A DNA stretch of 64,000 bases from Clostridia bacterium (lineage in GTDB: Bacteria; Bacillota; Clostridia; UMGS1810). The stretch spans positions 1 to 64,000 of the forward strand of contig JAGATB010000002.1 in NCBI GenBank assembly GCA_017621495.1. The letters run 5' to 3'. Position 1 is the stretch's first letter, and the number at the start of each line of letters is the position of its first letter. Positions 9,925-18,212 of the stretch are shown here, in pieces. The translations under genes were made by a program, and so were the position numbers. The notes below the pieces were generated by a model, which was given only the letters and a program-made list of their open reading frames with translations, made no database searches and had not been told where the DNA came from.

Positions 9925-10470
9925 ATGAGACGAATTCTTTTGGTAATGTTGGCAGTGATTGTTCTTTGTCTCGGAGGCTGCAAGGAGCAAAAAAAAGAAG
10001 TTATTAATCCCGATACGAAGATTGAAAATCCTACAGACTCATCTGCGGATAAGCAGTCTATGCAGGAGTATGTGCTTTATTATACCGATTCTCAGGCAGA
10101 AAAGCTATATCCCGTAACTAACGAAGCTATCCCGGAAAATGCAGATGACCCGCTGTTTGTCATGAGAGAGCTTATGAAGACAGGCGGCTCTAACGATGGC
10201 AAGCTAATTAATGTAATACCGCCTCAAACCATCCTCAATTCATGTGAACTCTCCGACGGAATCTGCAGGGTGGATTTGAGTGAAGAATTTTTGAGCATTG
10301 AAGGCAGTGCCACCCAGAAAATGGCTGTGTATTCCATAGTAAATACTCTTTGCCGTGTAAAGGGTGTATACTCTGTGCAGTTTGTTATAGATGGTGAGCT
10401 GGTGGAGATTTTCGGCAATTATCTCTTTGATGAGCCATTTGAGGCAGATATGTCTTTGGTAGGAGAATAA
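9925..10470 (+). CDS. GerM-domain lipoprotein (spore germination/sporulation type)
   Basis: A 181-residue lipoprotein. The ATG at 9925 follows AAGGGG. Residues 1-19 are a lipoprotein signal with the lipobox LGGC, so the Cys should carry lipid. After a charged linker comes one GerMN domain (about 45-170): YYTDSQAEKLYPV, LMKTG, INVIPPQT, CRVDLSEEF and the VKGVYSVQFVIDGE ending. GerM of Bacillus carries two such domains and is needed for spore formation and germination; this protein has one. It lies behind the two-component system and 13 bases before murI, so cell envelope roles cluster here. Confidence 0.82.
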   Translation: MRRILLVMLAVIVLCLGGCKEQKKEVINPDTKIENPTDSSADKQSMQEYVLYYTDSQAEKLYPVTNEAIPENADDPLFVMRELMKTGGSNDGKLINVIPPQTILNSCELSDGICRVDLSEEFLSIEGSATQKMAVYSIVNTLCRVKGVYSVQFVIDGELVEIFGNYLFDEPFEADMSLVGE

Positions 10471-10483
10471 AGAGGTACACATT

Positions 10484-11254
10484 ATGCATAAATCCAATCT
10501 TCCCATAGGTGTATTTGATTCCGGCGTTGGCGGTGTCAGCGTTTTAAGAGAGCTTGTACGCCTCATGCCAAATGAAAATTATATATACCTGGGTGATTCT
10601 GCCCATGCTCCATACGGCACCAAGAGTCATGATGAGATATTTGCACATGCGGTGGAGTGTGCAGATTACCTCGTATCAAAGGATATCAAGGCACTGGTGA
10701 TTGCCTGTAATACAGCCACCAGTGTGTGTATAGATGCCCTGAGGCGTAAGTATCCCCAAATACCTGTAGTAGGTATAGAACCGGCTCTCAAACCTGCTGT
10801 CAAAGCCAAGCAAGGCTCCAATGTGGTAGTAATGGCGACTCCGCTGACACTTAAGGAGACCAAATTTGCCAAGCTGTGCAGGGATTATGAAGACGAAGCA
10901 AATATAATCCCCCTACCGTGTCCGGGACTGATGGAGCTGGTAGAACAGGGATTCACTAAAGGGGAAAAGGCAGAGCTCTTTCTCGCAGAATGTTTTGAAG
11001 ATATAGATACCATGAGTGTAGACGCAGTGGTGCTGGGTTGTACACACTATCCATTTGTGAGGGAGACTGTAGAGAAGCTGATGCCCAATGCACATATATT
11101 TGACGGAGGCGAGGGTACAGCAAGACAGGTAAAACGTCTTTTGGAGGAAAACGGTGCATTAAGTAAGGATTGTGATCAAGGAATCGTAGTATTTGAAAAC
11201 ACCCTGGGAAATGATGATATAAATGCCCTTGCACGAAAGCTTTTGACATTTTAA
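10484..11254 (+). CDS. murI: Glutamate racemase
   Basis: A 256-residue racemase that makes D-glutamate for peptidoglycan in the cytoplasm. FDSGVGG at residues 11-17 is the family start. Both catalytic cysteines are present, in ACNTATS (about residue 70) and GCTHYP (about 183). Substrate-binding GDSAHAPYG also matches. Length is normal. It follows the GerM-like gene by 13 bases and is probably in that transcript. Its last codons overlap the -35 box of the thiamin promoter. Confidence 0.96.
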   Translation: MHKSNLPIGVFDSGVGGVSVLRELVRLMPNENYIYLGDSAHAPYGTKSHDEIFAHAVECADYLVSKDIKALVIACNTATSVCIDALRRKYPQIPVVGIEPALKPAVKAKQGSNVVVMATPLTLKETKFAKLCRDYEDEANIIPLPCPGLMELVEQGFTKGEKAELFLAECFEDIDTMSVDAVVLGCTHYPFVRETVEKLMPNAHIFDGGEGTARQVKRLLEENGALSKDCDQGIVVFENTLGNDDINALARKLLTF

Positions 11255-11271
11255 TAAAATAGTGATATAAT
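11243..11271 (+). promoter_or_regulatory. Consensus promoter of the thi operon
   Basis: Perfect TTGACA (11243-11248), 17-base spacer and perfect TATAAT (11266-11271). The -35 box lies within the last codons of murI, and transcription would start just before the TPP riboswitch. Confidence 0.85.
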
Positions 11272-11291
11272 ATGTAAAAAGAATAAAAAAC

Positions 11292-11388
11292 GGGAGCTTG
11301 TATTACAGGCTGAGAGGAAGGTGAGACCTTCGACCGAGAACCTGATTTGGATAATGCCAACGTAGGGATGCCTGAAGTGCAAGCTTTG
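11292..11388 (+). promoter_or_regulatory. TPP riboswitch (THI element)
   Basis: All landmarks of the thiamin pyrophosphate aptamer are present: closing helix AGCTTG/CAAGCT, the pyrimidine-sensing CTGAGAGG arm, ACCGAGAACCTGATTTGG, and the pyrophosphate-sensing ATAATGCCAACGTAGGGA segment. It lies between the thi promoter and a terminator (11408-11439) just before thiS, so it most likely controls by transcription termination when TPP is abundant. Confidence 0.96.
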
Positions 11389-11407
11389 GGAATTACAAAG
11401 TATAATT

Positions 11408-11439
11408 GGAGGTTACCAAGTCGGTAGCTTCCTTTTTTT
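11408..11439 (+). terminator. Riboswitch-controlled terminator before thiS
   Basis: GGAGGTTACC (11408-11417) pairs with GGTAGCTTCC (11423-11432) with two wobble pairs, followed by seven T. Its position 20 bases after the TPP aptamer fits an expression platform. Confidence 0.85.
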
Positions 11440-11467
11440 GTTTGCAGATTTTTTGGAGGTGAAGGAA

Positions 11468-11662
11468 ATGGTAAAAATAAATGGGGAACAGCTGGGTATT
11501 GATGGATACAGCATGACTGAATACCTTTTATCTGCCGGATACGATATAAAGCGTGTCGCAGTTGAACTGAACGGCAATATCCTCCCCAAAGCGGATTACG
11601 ACGAAACATTATTGAAGGACGGCGACAGCCTTGAGGTTGTAAGCTTTGTAGGGGGTGGTTGA
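11468..11662 (+). CDS. thiS: Sulfur carrier protein ThiS
   Basis: A 64-residue ubiquitin-like sulfur carrier. The ATG at 11468 is preceded by GGAGGTGAAGG; an upstream in-frame TTG at 11438 overlaps the terminator and is not used. The protein ends VVSFVGGG; the terminal Gly-Gly is adenylated by ThiF and turned into a thiocarboxylate, which hands sulfur to ThiG for the thiazole ring. VELNGNIL and DGDSLEVV match the fold. First gene of the riboswitch-controlled operon. Its stop is two bases before the thiF start. Confidence 0.93.
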   Translation: MVKINGEQLGIDGYSMTEYLLSAGYDIKRVAVELNGNILPKADYDETLLKDGDSLEVVSFVGGG

Positions 11663-11663
11663 T

Positions 11664-12299
11664 ATGATACCCGCAAAAGATGAATGGCAAAGAGCCTTAA
11701 TCTACAGGCACGGCACAGAATTTCAAAAGAGGATTTCATCTTCTGTTGTTGCAGTATGCGGTCTCGGAGGCTTAGGCTCCAACATTGCCATGGCACTTGC
11801 AAGAGCCGGCATCGGTAAGCTTATACTTATAGATTTTGACAGGGTGGATATAACCAATCTTCACCGTCAGCAGTATAAAGCAAATCAGATAGGTTTATAC
11901 AAAACCGAAGCCTTGATGCATAATCTCATAGAAATAAATCCATATCTTGAAATGCAGCTGCATACCGTGTGCATTGATGAAACTAATACCAAGGAATTGC
12001 TGACAGATGCAGATATTATATGTGAAGCCTTTGACAATCCGGAGGCAAAAGCAAATCTTGTGAACTTTGTTCTGGAGAAGATGCCCCGCAAATATATCGT
12101 AGCTGCGTCCGGCATGGCGGGTATTGGCAGCGGTAATACCATTAAGACAAAAAAGCTATCAAGACGATTTTATCTTTGCGGTGATGAAAAAAGTGAGGTG
12201 TCTGAAAAATCAGGACTTCTATCATCAAGAGTCATGCTTTGCGCAGCTCATCAGGCGCATACGGTGCTCAGAATTATAGCAGAAGAATTTGAAGTATAG
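11664..12299 (+). CDS. thiF: ThiS adenylyltransferase ThiF
   Basis: A 211-residue E1-like enzyme that adenylates the C-terminus of ThiS. The ATG at 11664 is preferred (GGGGGTGG before it) over a GTG at 11655. The Rossmann ATP-binding motif is [10 protein letters not shown], with [16 protein letters not shown] carrying the conserved Arg and Asp. It is the short clostridial form: the paired CXXC zinc site of longer ThiF/MoeB proteins is absent. Translationally linked to thiS and followed by thiG after 16 bases. Confidence 0.93.
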   Translation: MIPAKDEWQRALIYRHGTEFQKRISSSVVAVCGLGGLGSNIAMALARAGIGKLILIDFDRVDITNLHRQQYKANQIGLYKTEALMHNLIEINPYLEMQLHTVCIDETNTKELLTDADIICEAFDNPEAKANLVNFVLEKMPRKYIVAASGMAGIGSGNTIKTKKLSRRFYLCGDEKSEVSEKSGLLSSRVMLCAAHQAHTVLRIIAEEFEV

Positions 12300-12315
12300 A
12301 AAGAAGGAAATACAG

Positions 12316-13086
12316 ATGAATAATGACAAACTTATCATTGGCGGTCACGAATTTAATTCACGTTTTATTTTAGGCTCGGGCAAATATTCCCTTAATTTGA
12401 TTGAAGCAGCTGTGAAAGTCGCAGGTGCAGAGATTATAACACTTGCCGTCCGCCGTGCAAATACCAAAGAGCAAGAGAATATCTTGGATTACATACCAAA
12501 TGGTGTTACGCTGCTGCCAAATACCAGCGGTGCCAGAAATGCAGAGGAAGCGGTGAGGATAGCCAAACTTGCCCGTGAGCTTGGATGCGGTAATTTCGTA
12601 AAGATAGAAATTATGAGAGATACCAAGTATCTGCTCCCGGATAATCAGGAAACAATCAAAGCAACCGAAGTCCTTGCAAATGACGGCTTTGTGGTAATGC
12701 CGTATATGTATCCTGATTTAAACGTTGCCCGTGACCTGAAAAATGCCGGAGCTGCAACTATTATGCCACTTGCTTCTCCAATCGGTTCAAACAAAGGTCT
12801 TGCCACCAGGGATTTCATTCAGATTTTAATAGATGAGATAGACTTACCTATTATCGTGGACGCAGGAATCGGCAAACCTTCTCAGGCATGTGAAGCTATG
12901 GAGATGGGTGCGGCGGCAATTATGGCAAACACAGCTCTTGCCACAGCCGGAAATCTGCCCCTTATGGCAGCGGCATTTCGCCAAGCAATCGAGGCAGGAC
13001 GAAATGCGTACCTTGCAGGACTTGGCAGAGTCCTCACCAGAGGAGCTTCTGCCTCCGATCCGCTTACGGGATTTTTGCGTGATTAG
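12316..13086 (+). CDS. thiG: Thiazole synthase ThiG
   Basis: A 256-residue TIM-barrel enzyme that joins deoxyxylulose phosphate, dehydroglycine and ThiS-borne sulfur into the thiazole phosphate. The ATG at 12316 has AAGAAGG; a further upstream in-frame ATG overlaps thiF and lacks a site. FILGSGKYS is the N-terminal family motif and FVKIEIM holds the Lys that forms the imine with the sugar. [11 protein letters not shown] and [11 protein letters not shown] are the phosphate-binding loops. Works with ThiH, encoded next. Confidence 0.95.
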   Translation: MNNDKLIIGGHEFNSRFILGSGKYSLNLIEAAVKVAGAEIITLAVRRANTKEQENILDYIPNGVTLLPNTSGARNAEEAVRIAKLARELGCGNFVKIEIMRDTKYLLPDNQETIKATEVLANDGFVVMPYMYPDLNVARDLKNAGAATIMPLASPIGSNKGLATRDFIQILIDEIDLPIIVDAGIGKPSQACEAMEMGAAAIMANTALATAGNLPLMAAAFRQAIEAGRNAYLAGLGRVLTRGASASDPLTGFLRD

Positions 13087-13098
13087 GGGGGATTTGTG

Positions 13099-14352
13099 AT
13101 GGAAAATCAGTTTTTGGTAGACTCGGAGCATTTATCTCCCCAAGCATTGGAGAGAAAACACCGTCTTGAAACCGACCCTGCCTCACGAAAAAATCACATG
13201 GAGTATATGCCCGGCATGGAAGAAATCAAGTCCGATGTCTGTAAAAATGTGCTGGAGCATATGACGTCATATGACTATTCAAAATATACCTCAAAGGATG
13301 TAAAGGCAGCCCTGGAGCATGAAAACTGCACCATAGAAGATTTCAAGGCACTCCTTTCTCCTGCGGCAGAGTCGTTTTTGGAGCAGATGGCACAGAGAGC
13401 AAGTTTAGAAACAAGTAAGCATTTCGGCAATACTGTGTACCTTTTTACTCCTCTTTACATAGCCAATTACTGTGAGAATTACTGTGTGTATTGCGGTTTT
13501 AACTGCTATAACCACATAAATCGTATGAAGCTGTCTGCAGAGCAGATTGATAAGGAAATGAAGGTTATAGCTGACAGCGGGATGGAAGAAATTCTCATTC
13601 TCACAGGTGAAAGCCGTGCCCAAAGCGATATTAAATATATCGGCGAAGCCTGCAGGTTGGCAAGTAAGTACTTCCGCATGGTAGGACTTGAAATATATCC
13701 TGTTAATACAGATGAATATAAGTATTTACACGAGTGCGGAGCAGATTACGTAACCGTATTTCAGGAAACATATGATACAGAAAAATACGAACAGCTACAT
13801 CTTTGGGGTCATAAACGTGTGTGGCCCTATCGTTTTGACGCCCAGGAGCGTGCACTTATGGCAGGTATGCGTGGTGTGGCATTTTCGGCACTTTTGGGTC
13901 TTTCTGATTTCAGAAAGGACGCCCTGGCAAGTGCCCTGCATGTGTATTTCCTACAAAGAAAATACCCCCATGCAGAAATGTCCCTTTCTTGCCCGAGGCT
14001 CAGACCCATCATCAATAACGACAAGATAAACCCTCTTGATGTCCATGAAAAACAACTTTGTCAGATAATCTGTGCATACCGCATCTTTTTGCCCTTTGTG
14101 GGGATAACGGTTTCATCTCGTGAGAGTGCAGAGTTTAGAAACGGTATAGTAAGGATTGCCGCTACAAAGGTCTCTGCCGGGGTTTCTACCGGCATCGGCG
14201 ACCACGAGAGCAAATACAGCGGTGGAGAGCCGAGCGGGATGCATGGTGACGAACAATTTGAAATTGACGATAATCGCAGTCTTGATAAGATGTATAAGGA
14301 CATAGCAGATGAGGGTCTGCAGCCTGTATTAAATGATTATCTTTATGTATGA
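13099..14352 (+). CDS. thiH: Radical SAM 2-iminoacetate synthase (tyrosine lyase) ThiH
   Basis: A 417-residue radical S-adenosylmethionine enzyme that splits tyrosine to dehydroglycine and p-cresol to feed ThiG. The [4Fe-4S] site is CENYCVYCGF (CX3CX2C) at about residues 130-137. LTGESR and the ISVSSRE-type C-terminal half match ThiH. Start: ATG 13099 after AGGGGGG, with a GTG directly before it. Presence of ThiH instead of the oxygen-using glycine oxidase ThiO indicates an anaerobic route. Same operon, 12 bases after thiG. Confidence 0.95.
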   Translation: MENQFLVDSEHLSPQALERKHRLETDPASRKNHMEYMPGMEEIKSDVCKNVLEHMTSYDYSKYTSKDVKAALEHENCTIEDFKALLSPAAESFLEQMAQRASLETSKHFGNTVYLFTPLYIANYCENYCVYCGFNCYNHINRMKLSAEQIDKEMKVIADSGMEEILILTGESRAQSDIKYIGEACRLASKYFRMVGLEIYPVNTDEYKYLHECGADYVTVFQETYDTEKYEQLHLWGHKRVWPYRFDAQERALMAGMRGVAFSALLGLSDFRKDALASALHVYFLQRKYPHAEMSLSCPRLRPIINNDKINPLDVHEKQLCQIICAYRIFLPFVGITVSSRESAEFRNGIVRIAATKVSAGVSTGIGDHESKYSGGEPSGMHGDEQFEIDDNRSLDKMYKDIADEGLQPVLNDYLYV

Positions 14353-14362
14353 GGAGAGAACA

Positions 14363-15001
14363 ATGAAAAATCTTGATTTAGGATTATACTTTATAACAGA
14401 CAGTACTAATTACAGCGAAGAGGAATTTCTCTTTCGTGTAGAGCAGGCAATTATAGGCGGAGCCACATTGATACAGCTTCGTGAAAAGGAAAAAACAACC
14501 CGTGAATATATCCACCTTGCCGAAAAGGTTCACACCATAACTTTAAAACACCATGTGCCTCTTATCATAGATGACCGTGTCGATGTGGCGCTTGCCATAG
14601 ATGCAGAAGGGGTACATCTGGGAGCTGACGATATGCCTGTTGCTGCTGCAAGGAAGATTATGGGTGCAGACAAAATTGTGGGGGCTACAGCCAAAACAGC
14701 AGCTTGGGCATTGGATGTATATAAGCAAGGTGCAGATTACCTCGGTGTGGGAGCAATTTATCCAACTACTACCAAGGTCAAAACTGTACTTACCTCCACC
14801 GATACTCTCAGAGGTATTTGCAATGCTGTACCGATCCCTGTCAATGCCATAGGAGGGCTCAATAAGTACAATATAGATGTTTTGAAAGGTATACCCATCG
14901 CCGGAATATGTGTGGTATCGGCTATTATGAAAGCCGATAATCCTAAGCAGGCAGCAATTGAGCTTAAAGCAAGGGCAAAGGAATTAGGTATATTAAATTA
15001 A
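14363..15001 (+). CDS. thiE: Thiamine-phosphate synthase ThiE
   Basis: A 212-residue TIM barrel that couples HMP pyrophosphate and thiazole phosphate to thiamin phosphate. The ATG at 14363 has GAGGAGAG; the frame begins earlier inside thiH without a site. Motifs: LYFITDS, TLIQLREK (substrate Arg and Lys), IIDDRVDVALA, GVHLGADD, and GADYLGVGAIYPTTTK, the pyrophosphate/thiazole loop. It joins products of ThiG and ThiC/ThiD, both encoded in this operon. Confidence 0.95.
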   Translation: MKNLDLGLYFITDSTNYSEEEFLFRVEQAIIGGATLIQLREKEKTTREYIHLAEKVHTITLKHHVPLIIDDRVDVALAIDAEGVHLGADDMPVAAARKIMGADKIVGATAKTAAWALDVYKQGADYLGVGAIYPTTTKVKTVLTSTDTLRGICNAVPIPVNAIGGLNKYNIDVLKGIPIAGICVVSAIMKADNPKQAAIELKARAKELGILN

Positions 15002-15014
15002 AGGAGCAAAACCA

Positions 15015-15827
15015 ATGAAAGCAGCATTATCAATCGCAGGCAGCGATTCCGGCGGAGGTGCAGGTATACAGGCAGATATTAAAACAATGACGATGAATGG
15101 TGTTTATGCCATGAGTGCGATTACTGCATTAACTGCACAAAACACAACCGGCGTAAGAGCAATTTCAGAATCAACACCTGAATTTTTGAAACAACAAATT
15201 GATGCAGTATTTGAGGATATATTTCCCGATGCTGTTAAGATAGGTATGGTATCATCAAGCGAACTTATATGCACAATAGCAGAGAGATTAACATACCATA
15301 ATGCCAAAAACATAGTAGTAGACCCTGTCATGGTGGCTACAAGCGGCTCATCACTTATGAAGGGCGATGCAGTTAAGACTCTTGCAGAGAAGCTTTTCAC
15401 CATTGCAGCCGTGATTACACCAAACATTCCCGAAGCACAGGTTCTGTCAGGATTTATCATTAAAAGTAAAGATGATATGAAAAGAGCGGCAAAAGTCATT
15501 GGAGATTTATACAGCTGTGCCGTTCTATTAAAAGGCGGTCATAACATATATGATGCAGATGATCTTCTTTATTCAAAAGGAGAATTCCATTGGTTCAGCG
15601 CAAAGCGTATTGACAATCCGAACACACATGGTACCGGATGCACACTGTCAAGTGCTATAGCAGCTAATCTTGCCAAAGGCTTTGACCTGACAGAATCTGT
15701 TCACAGAGCCAAGGAATATATATCTGGAGCCCTGTCTGCCATGCTTGATTTAGGGAAGGGGTCCGGACCGTTGAAGCATAATTTTGAACACGTGTCTTAT
15801 TTTACTGAGGAAAAAATATCTGATTGA
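15015..15827 (+). CDS. thiD: Hydroxymethylpyrimidine (phosphate) kinase ThiD
   Basis: A 270-residue ribokinase-fold kinase that phosphorylates HMP and HMP-P to HMP pyrophosphate. IAGSDSGGGAGIQADIK is the family N-terminus, and NTHGTGCTLSSAIAA is the anion hole with the catalytic residue preceding GCTLS. Length 265-275 is usual. The start has AAAGGAG. No thiM (thiazole kinase) accompanies it, so this operon is for synthesis rather than salvage. Confidence 0.95.
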   Translation: MKAALSIAGSDSGGGAGIQADIKTMTMNGVYAMSAITALTAQNTTGVRAISESTPEFLKQQIDAVFEDIFPDAVKIGMVSSSELICTIAERLTYHNAKNIVVDPVMVATSGSSLMKGDAVKTLAEKLFTIAAVITPNIPEAQVLSGFIIKSKDDMKRAAKVIGDLYSCAVLLKGGHNIYDADDLLYSKGEFHWFSAKRIDNPNTHGTGCTLSSAIAANLAKGFDLTESVHRAKEYISGALSAMLDLGKGSGPLKHNFEHVSYFTEEKISD

Positions 15828-15840
15828 AAGGGGTAGAAAA

Positions 15841-17145
15841 ATGAGAAATTATACAACACAAATGAATGCCGCCAAAAGAGGTATCATAACACCGGAAATG
15901 AAGGCTGTAGCAGAAAAGGAATACAAATCACCGGAGGAAATAAGAGATTTGGTAGCGAGAGGTCAGGTGGCGATATGTGCCAATAAACTGCATACCTGCA
16001 TAGAACCAAATGGTGTAGGCTCTATGCTCCGTACCAAAATCAATGTAAACCTCGGTGTGTCAAAGGACTGCAAGGACTACGACATTGAAATGCAAAAGGT
16101 GATGGCTGCAGTAAATATGGGAGCAGAAGCCATTATGGATTTGTCTTCTCACGGTAACACACAGCCCTTCAGAAGGAAGCTCACAAGCGAATGTCCGGCT
16201 ATGATTGGCACAGTCCCGGTTTATGACAGCGTAATACATTATCAGAGAGATTTAGACACCCTTACCGCCAAGGACTTTATCGATGTAATCAGACTTCACG
16301 CTTCAGATGGGGTGGACTTTGTAACTCTGCATTGCGGGATTACAAGAAAGACAATTGACCAGATTAAAAATCACAAGAGAAAAATGAACATAGTCTCCCG
16401 GGGCGGCTCACTGGTATTTGCATGGATGACTATGACCGGGGAGGAAAACCCCTTCTATGAATATTATGATGATATCCTTGATATCTGCCGTGAATATGAT
16501 GTTACCATCTCACTGGGTGATGCATGTCGCCCGGGGTGTCTTGCAGATGCAAGCGATGTTTGCCAGATAGAGGAGCTTGTAAGGCTGGGTGAGCTTACCA
16601 AAAGAGCCCGGGAAAAAGATGTACAGGTTATGGTAGAGGGGCCCGGACATATGCCACTCGACCAGATTGAAGCAAATATGAAGATGCAGCAGACTATATG
16701 TATGGGTGCACCTTTCTATGTATTGGGACCTATCGTTACAGATATAGCACCCGGTTATGACCATATCACATCTGCAATCGGCGGAGCAATAGCAGCATCG
16801 GCAGGTGCGGCATTTCTCTGCTATGTTACGCCTGCAGAGCACCTCGCACTTCCAAATGTGGATGATGTAAAGCAGGGCATCATAGCGTCAAAAATAGCGG
16901 CTCATGCGGCAGATATCGCAAAGCATATTCCTCACGCAAGAGACATTGATGATAAAATGGCAGACGTCAGAAGAAATTTCGATTGGGCTGCCCAGTGGCA
17001 ATGCAGCCTCGACCCTGAAACAGCAAAGAAAATCCGTGATGACAGGAAGCCGGAAATAGAAGAAAGCTGCTCCATGTGCGGTAAGTTCTGTGCTGTAAGA
17101 AGTATGAACAAGGCATTAAACGGAGAACATATTGATATTCTATAA
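15841..17145 (+). CDS. thiC: Phosphomethylpyrimidine synthase ThiC
   Basis: A 434-residue non-canonical radical SAM enzyme converting aminoimidazole ribotide (from the purine pathway) to HMP phosphate. The ATG at 15841 follows GAAAGGGG; an earlier in-frame ATG lies inside thiD. MDLSSHGN, TLHCGI, SRGGSL and VEGPGHMPLDQI are conserved, and the C-terminal CSMCGKFC binds the iron-sulfur cluster. Length fits the short bacterial form without the ~100-residue N-terminal extension. Last gene of the operon; no clear terminator follows. Confidence 0.96.
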   Translation: MRNYTTQMNAAKRGIITPEMKAVAEKEYKSPEEIRDLVARGQVAICANKLHTCIEPNGVGSMLRTKINVNLGVSKDCKDYDIEMQKVMAAVNMGAEAIMDLSSHGNTQPFRRKLTSECPAMIGTVPVYDSVIHYQRDLDTLTAKDFIDVIRLHASDGVDFVTLHCGITRKTIDQIKNHKRKMNIVSRGGSLVFAWMTMTGEENPFYEYYDDILDICREYDVTISLGDACRPGCLADASDVCQIEELVRLGELTKRAREKDVQVMVEGPGHMPLDQIEANMKMQQTICMGAPFYVLGPIVTDIAPGYDHITSAIGGAIAASAGAAFLCYVTPAEHLALPNVDDVKQGIIASKIAAHAADIAKHIPHARDIDDKMADVRRNFDWAAQWQCSLDPETAKKIRDDRKPEIEESCSMCGKFCAVRSMNKALNGEHIDIL

Positions 17146-17184
17146 TGTTGTAATATCAGTGTTTAGAGCGAGGTTTGTGCACAT

Positions 17185-17262
17185 ATTTACAGAACCACCA
17201 CTCCGCCCGGAGTAAAGGAGTATACACGTAGCCGACATAGAGGGCTGTTTTTGGTAGCTGTT
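17185..17262 (-). repeat. Diverged inverted fragment of the dispersed repeat
   Basis: Read on the minus strand, this stretch aligns with the second half of repeat copies A and B: shared pieces include ACAG.TA.CAAAA, GTCGG, GTAT.CTCCTTTAC and GGGCGGA. Identity is clearly lower than between A and B. It lies immediately beside copy B and points the opposite way. Confidence 0.6.
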
Positions 17263-17272
17263 TTTGAGTATA

Positions 17273-17488
17273 AGCGATTTTCGAGTGGAAACGGGCAGGA
17301 CACATTAATTCAGTTCCCTTATTGTCCTGCTCGTTTAGAGCTGCGCCAGTGAGCAATTGCGAACGATTCAGCTCGACCCCGAAAATCGCTTATACGAAAA
17401 TTACAGATAGAAAAATAGCACTCGTGGTCGGCGTAGGGTATGCTCCTTTACGCAGGGCAGATGTTTTCCTCTATCTCAGTAAATTAAA
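17273..17488. repeat. Dispersed palindromic repeat, copy B
   Basis: Second copy of the element at 1-225, with about a dozen substitutions and one 2-base insertion. It keeps the outer AGCGATTTTCG/CGAAAATCGCT stem, the inner hairpin arms, and the AGATAG/CTATCT-bounded part. It fills most of the 495-base gap between thiC and pth. No gene is seen in it. Confidence 0.88.
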
Positions 17489-17575
17489 CTCAAATTAACA
17501 CCCATAATTACACCCGCAACCAAATTATCTTCATTTAGCCCATATTAACATTTTTATTAAATTCCAAATTAACCC

Positions 17576-17604
17576 TTGAAATTTTCAGTAAAAAGGAATA
17601 CAAT
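17576..17604 (+). promoter_or_regulatory. Sigma-A-like promoter for pth-mfd
   Basis: TTGAAA (17576-17581), 17-base spacer, TACAAT (17599-17604), about 35 bases before pth. Confidence 0.65.
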
Positions 17605-17639
17605 ATATATTGAAATTTTTAAATTAAAAGGAGACCGAA

Positions 17640-18212
17640 ATGTATCTTATAGCAGGACTGGGTAATCCCGAAAAAAAATACGAAGCCACAAGGCACAATA
17701 TTGGTTTTGAGACAATAGACCTTCTTGCGCATAAAATGGGTATAAGCTTAAATAAAATAAAACATAAGGCTGTATTCGGCGACGGTATGATATCCGGTGA
17801 AAAGGTAATCATAGCCAAGCCTCAGACTTACATGAACCTCAGCGGAGAGAGTATCAGAGACATTGTTAATTTTTATAAAATCCCTGTGGAAAATGTGATA
17901 ATAGTTTGTGATGATATAAATCTTGAGATTGGGCGTATACGTATCCGCCCCAAAGGTAGTGACGGTGGTCACAACGGCCTTAAATCTATAATATATCAGC
18001 TTGCAAGCGACGGCTTCGTTCGTATACGTATGGGGGTAGGAGCTCCAAAGGGTGAGCATTATAATCTGGCAGACTATGTGTTGGGTAAATTCTCCAAGGA
18101 GGAGATAGAAATCCTCACTCCCACAGCCAACAGAGTGGTAGATGCCGTGGAATTAATTATCCGAAAAGATACCGCCGCCGCTATGAACAAGTTTAACGGA
18201 GCAGCAATATGA
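17640..18212 (+). CDS. pth: Peptidyl-tRNA hydrolase
   Basis: A 190-residue hydrolase that frees tRNA from drop-off peptidyl-tRNA. GLGNPEKKYEATRHNIGF carries the conserved Asn and catalytic His at about residue 20. KPQTYMNLSGES, the catalytic Asp in CDDINL, and GSDGGHNGLKSI complete the family signature. Length is typical. The stop overlaps the mfd start (ATGA), so the two are translationally coupled, as in Bacillus and Clostridia. Confidence 0.97.
   Translation: MYLIAGLGNPEKKYEATRHNIGFETIDLLAHKMGISLNKIKHKAVFGDGMISGEKVIIAKPQTYMNLSGESIRDIVNFYKIPVENVIIVCDDINLEIGRIRIRPKGSDGGHNGLKSIIYQLASDGFVRIRMGVGAPKGEHYNLADYVLGKFSKEEIEILTPTANRVVDAVELIIRKDTAAAMNKFNGAAI

Noticed and set aside
10956..11690. A 244-codon minus-strand frame across murI, the TPP riboswitch and thiS
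   Set aside because: Runs antisense through a conserved riboswitch and two real genes.
17156..17356. A 66-codon minus-strand frame in the thiC-pth gap
   Set aside because: It spans the palindromic repeat and its inverted fragment; the translation has no recognisable domain and no ribosome site.
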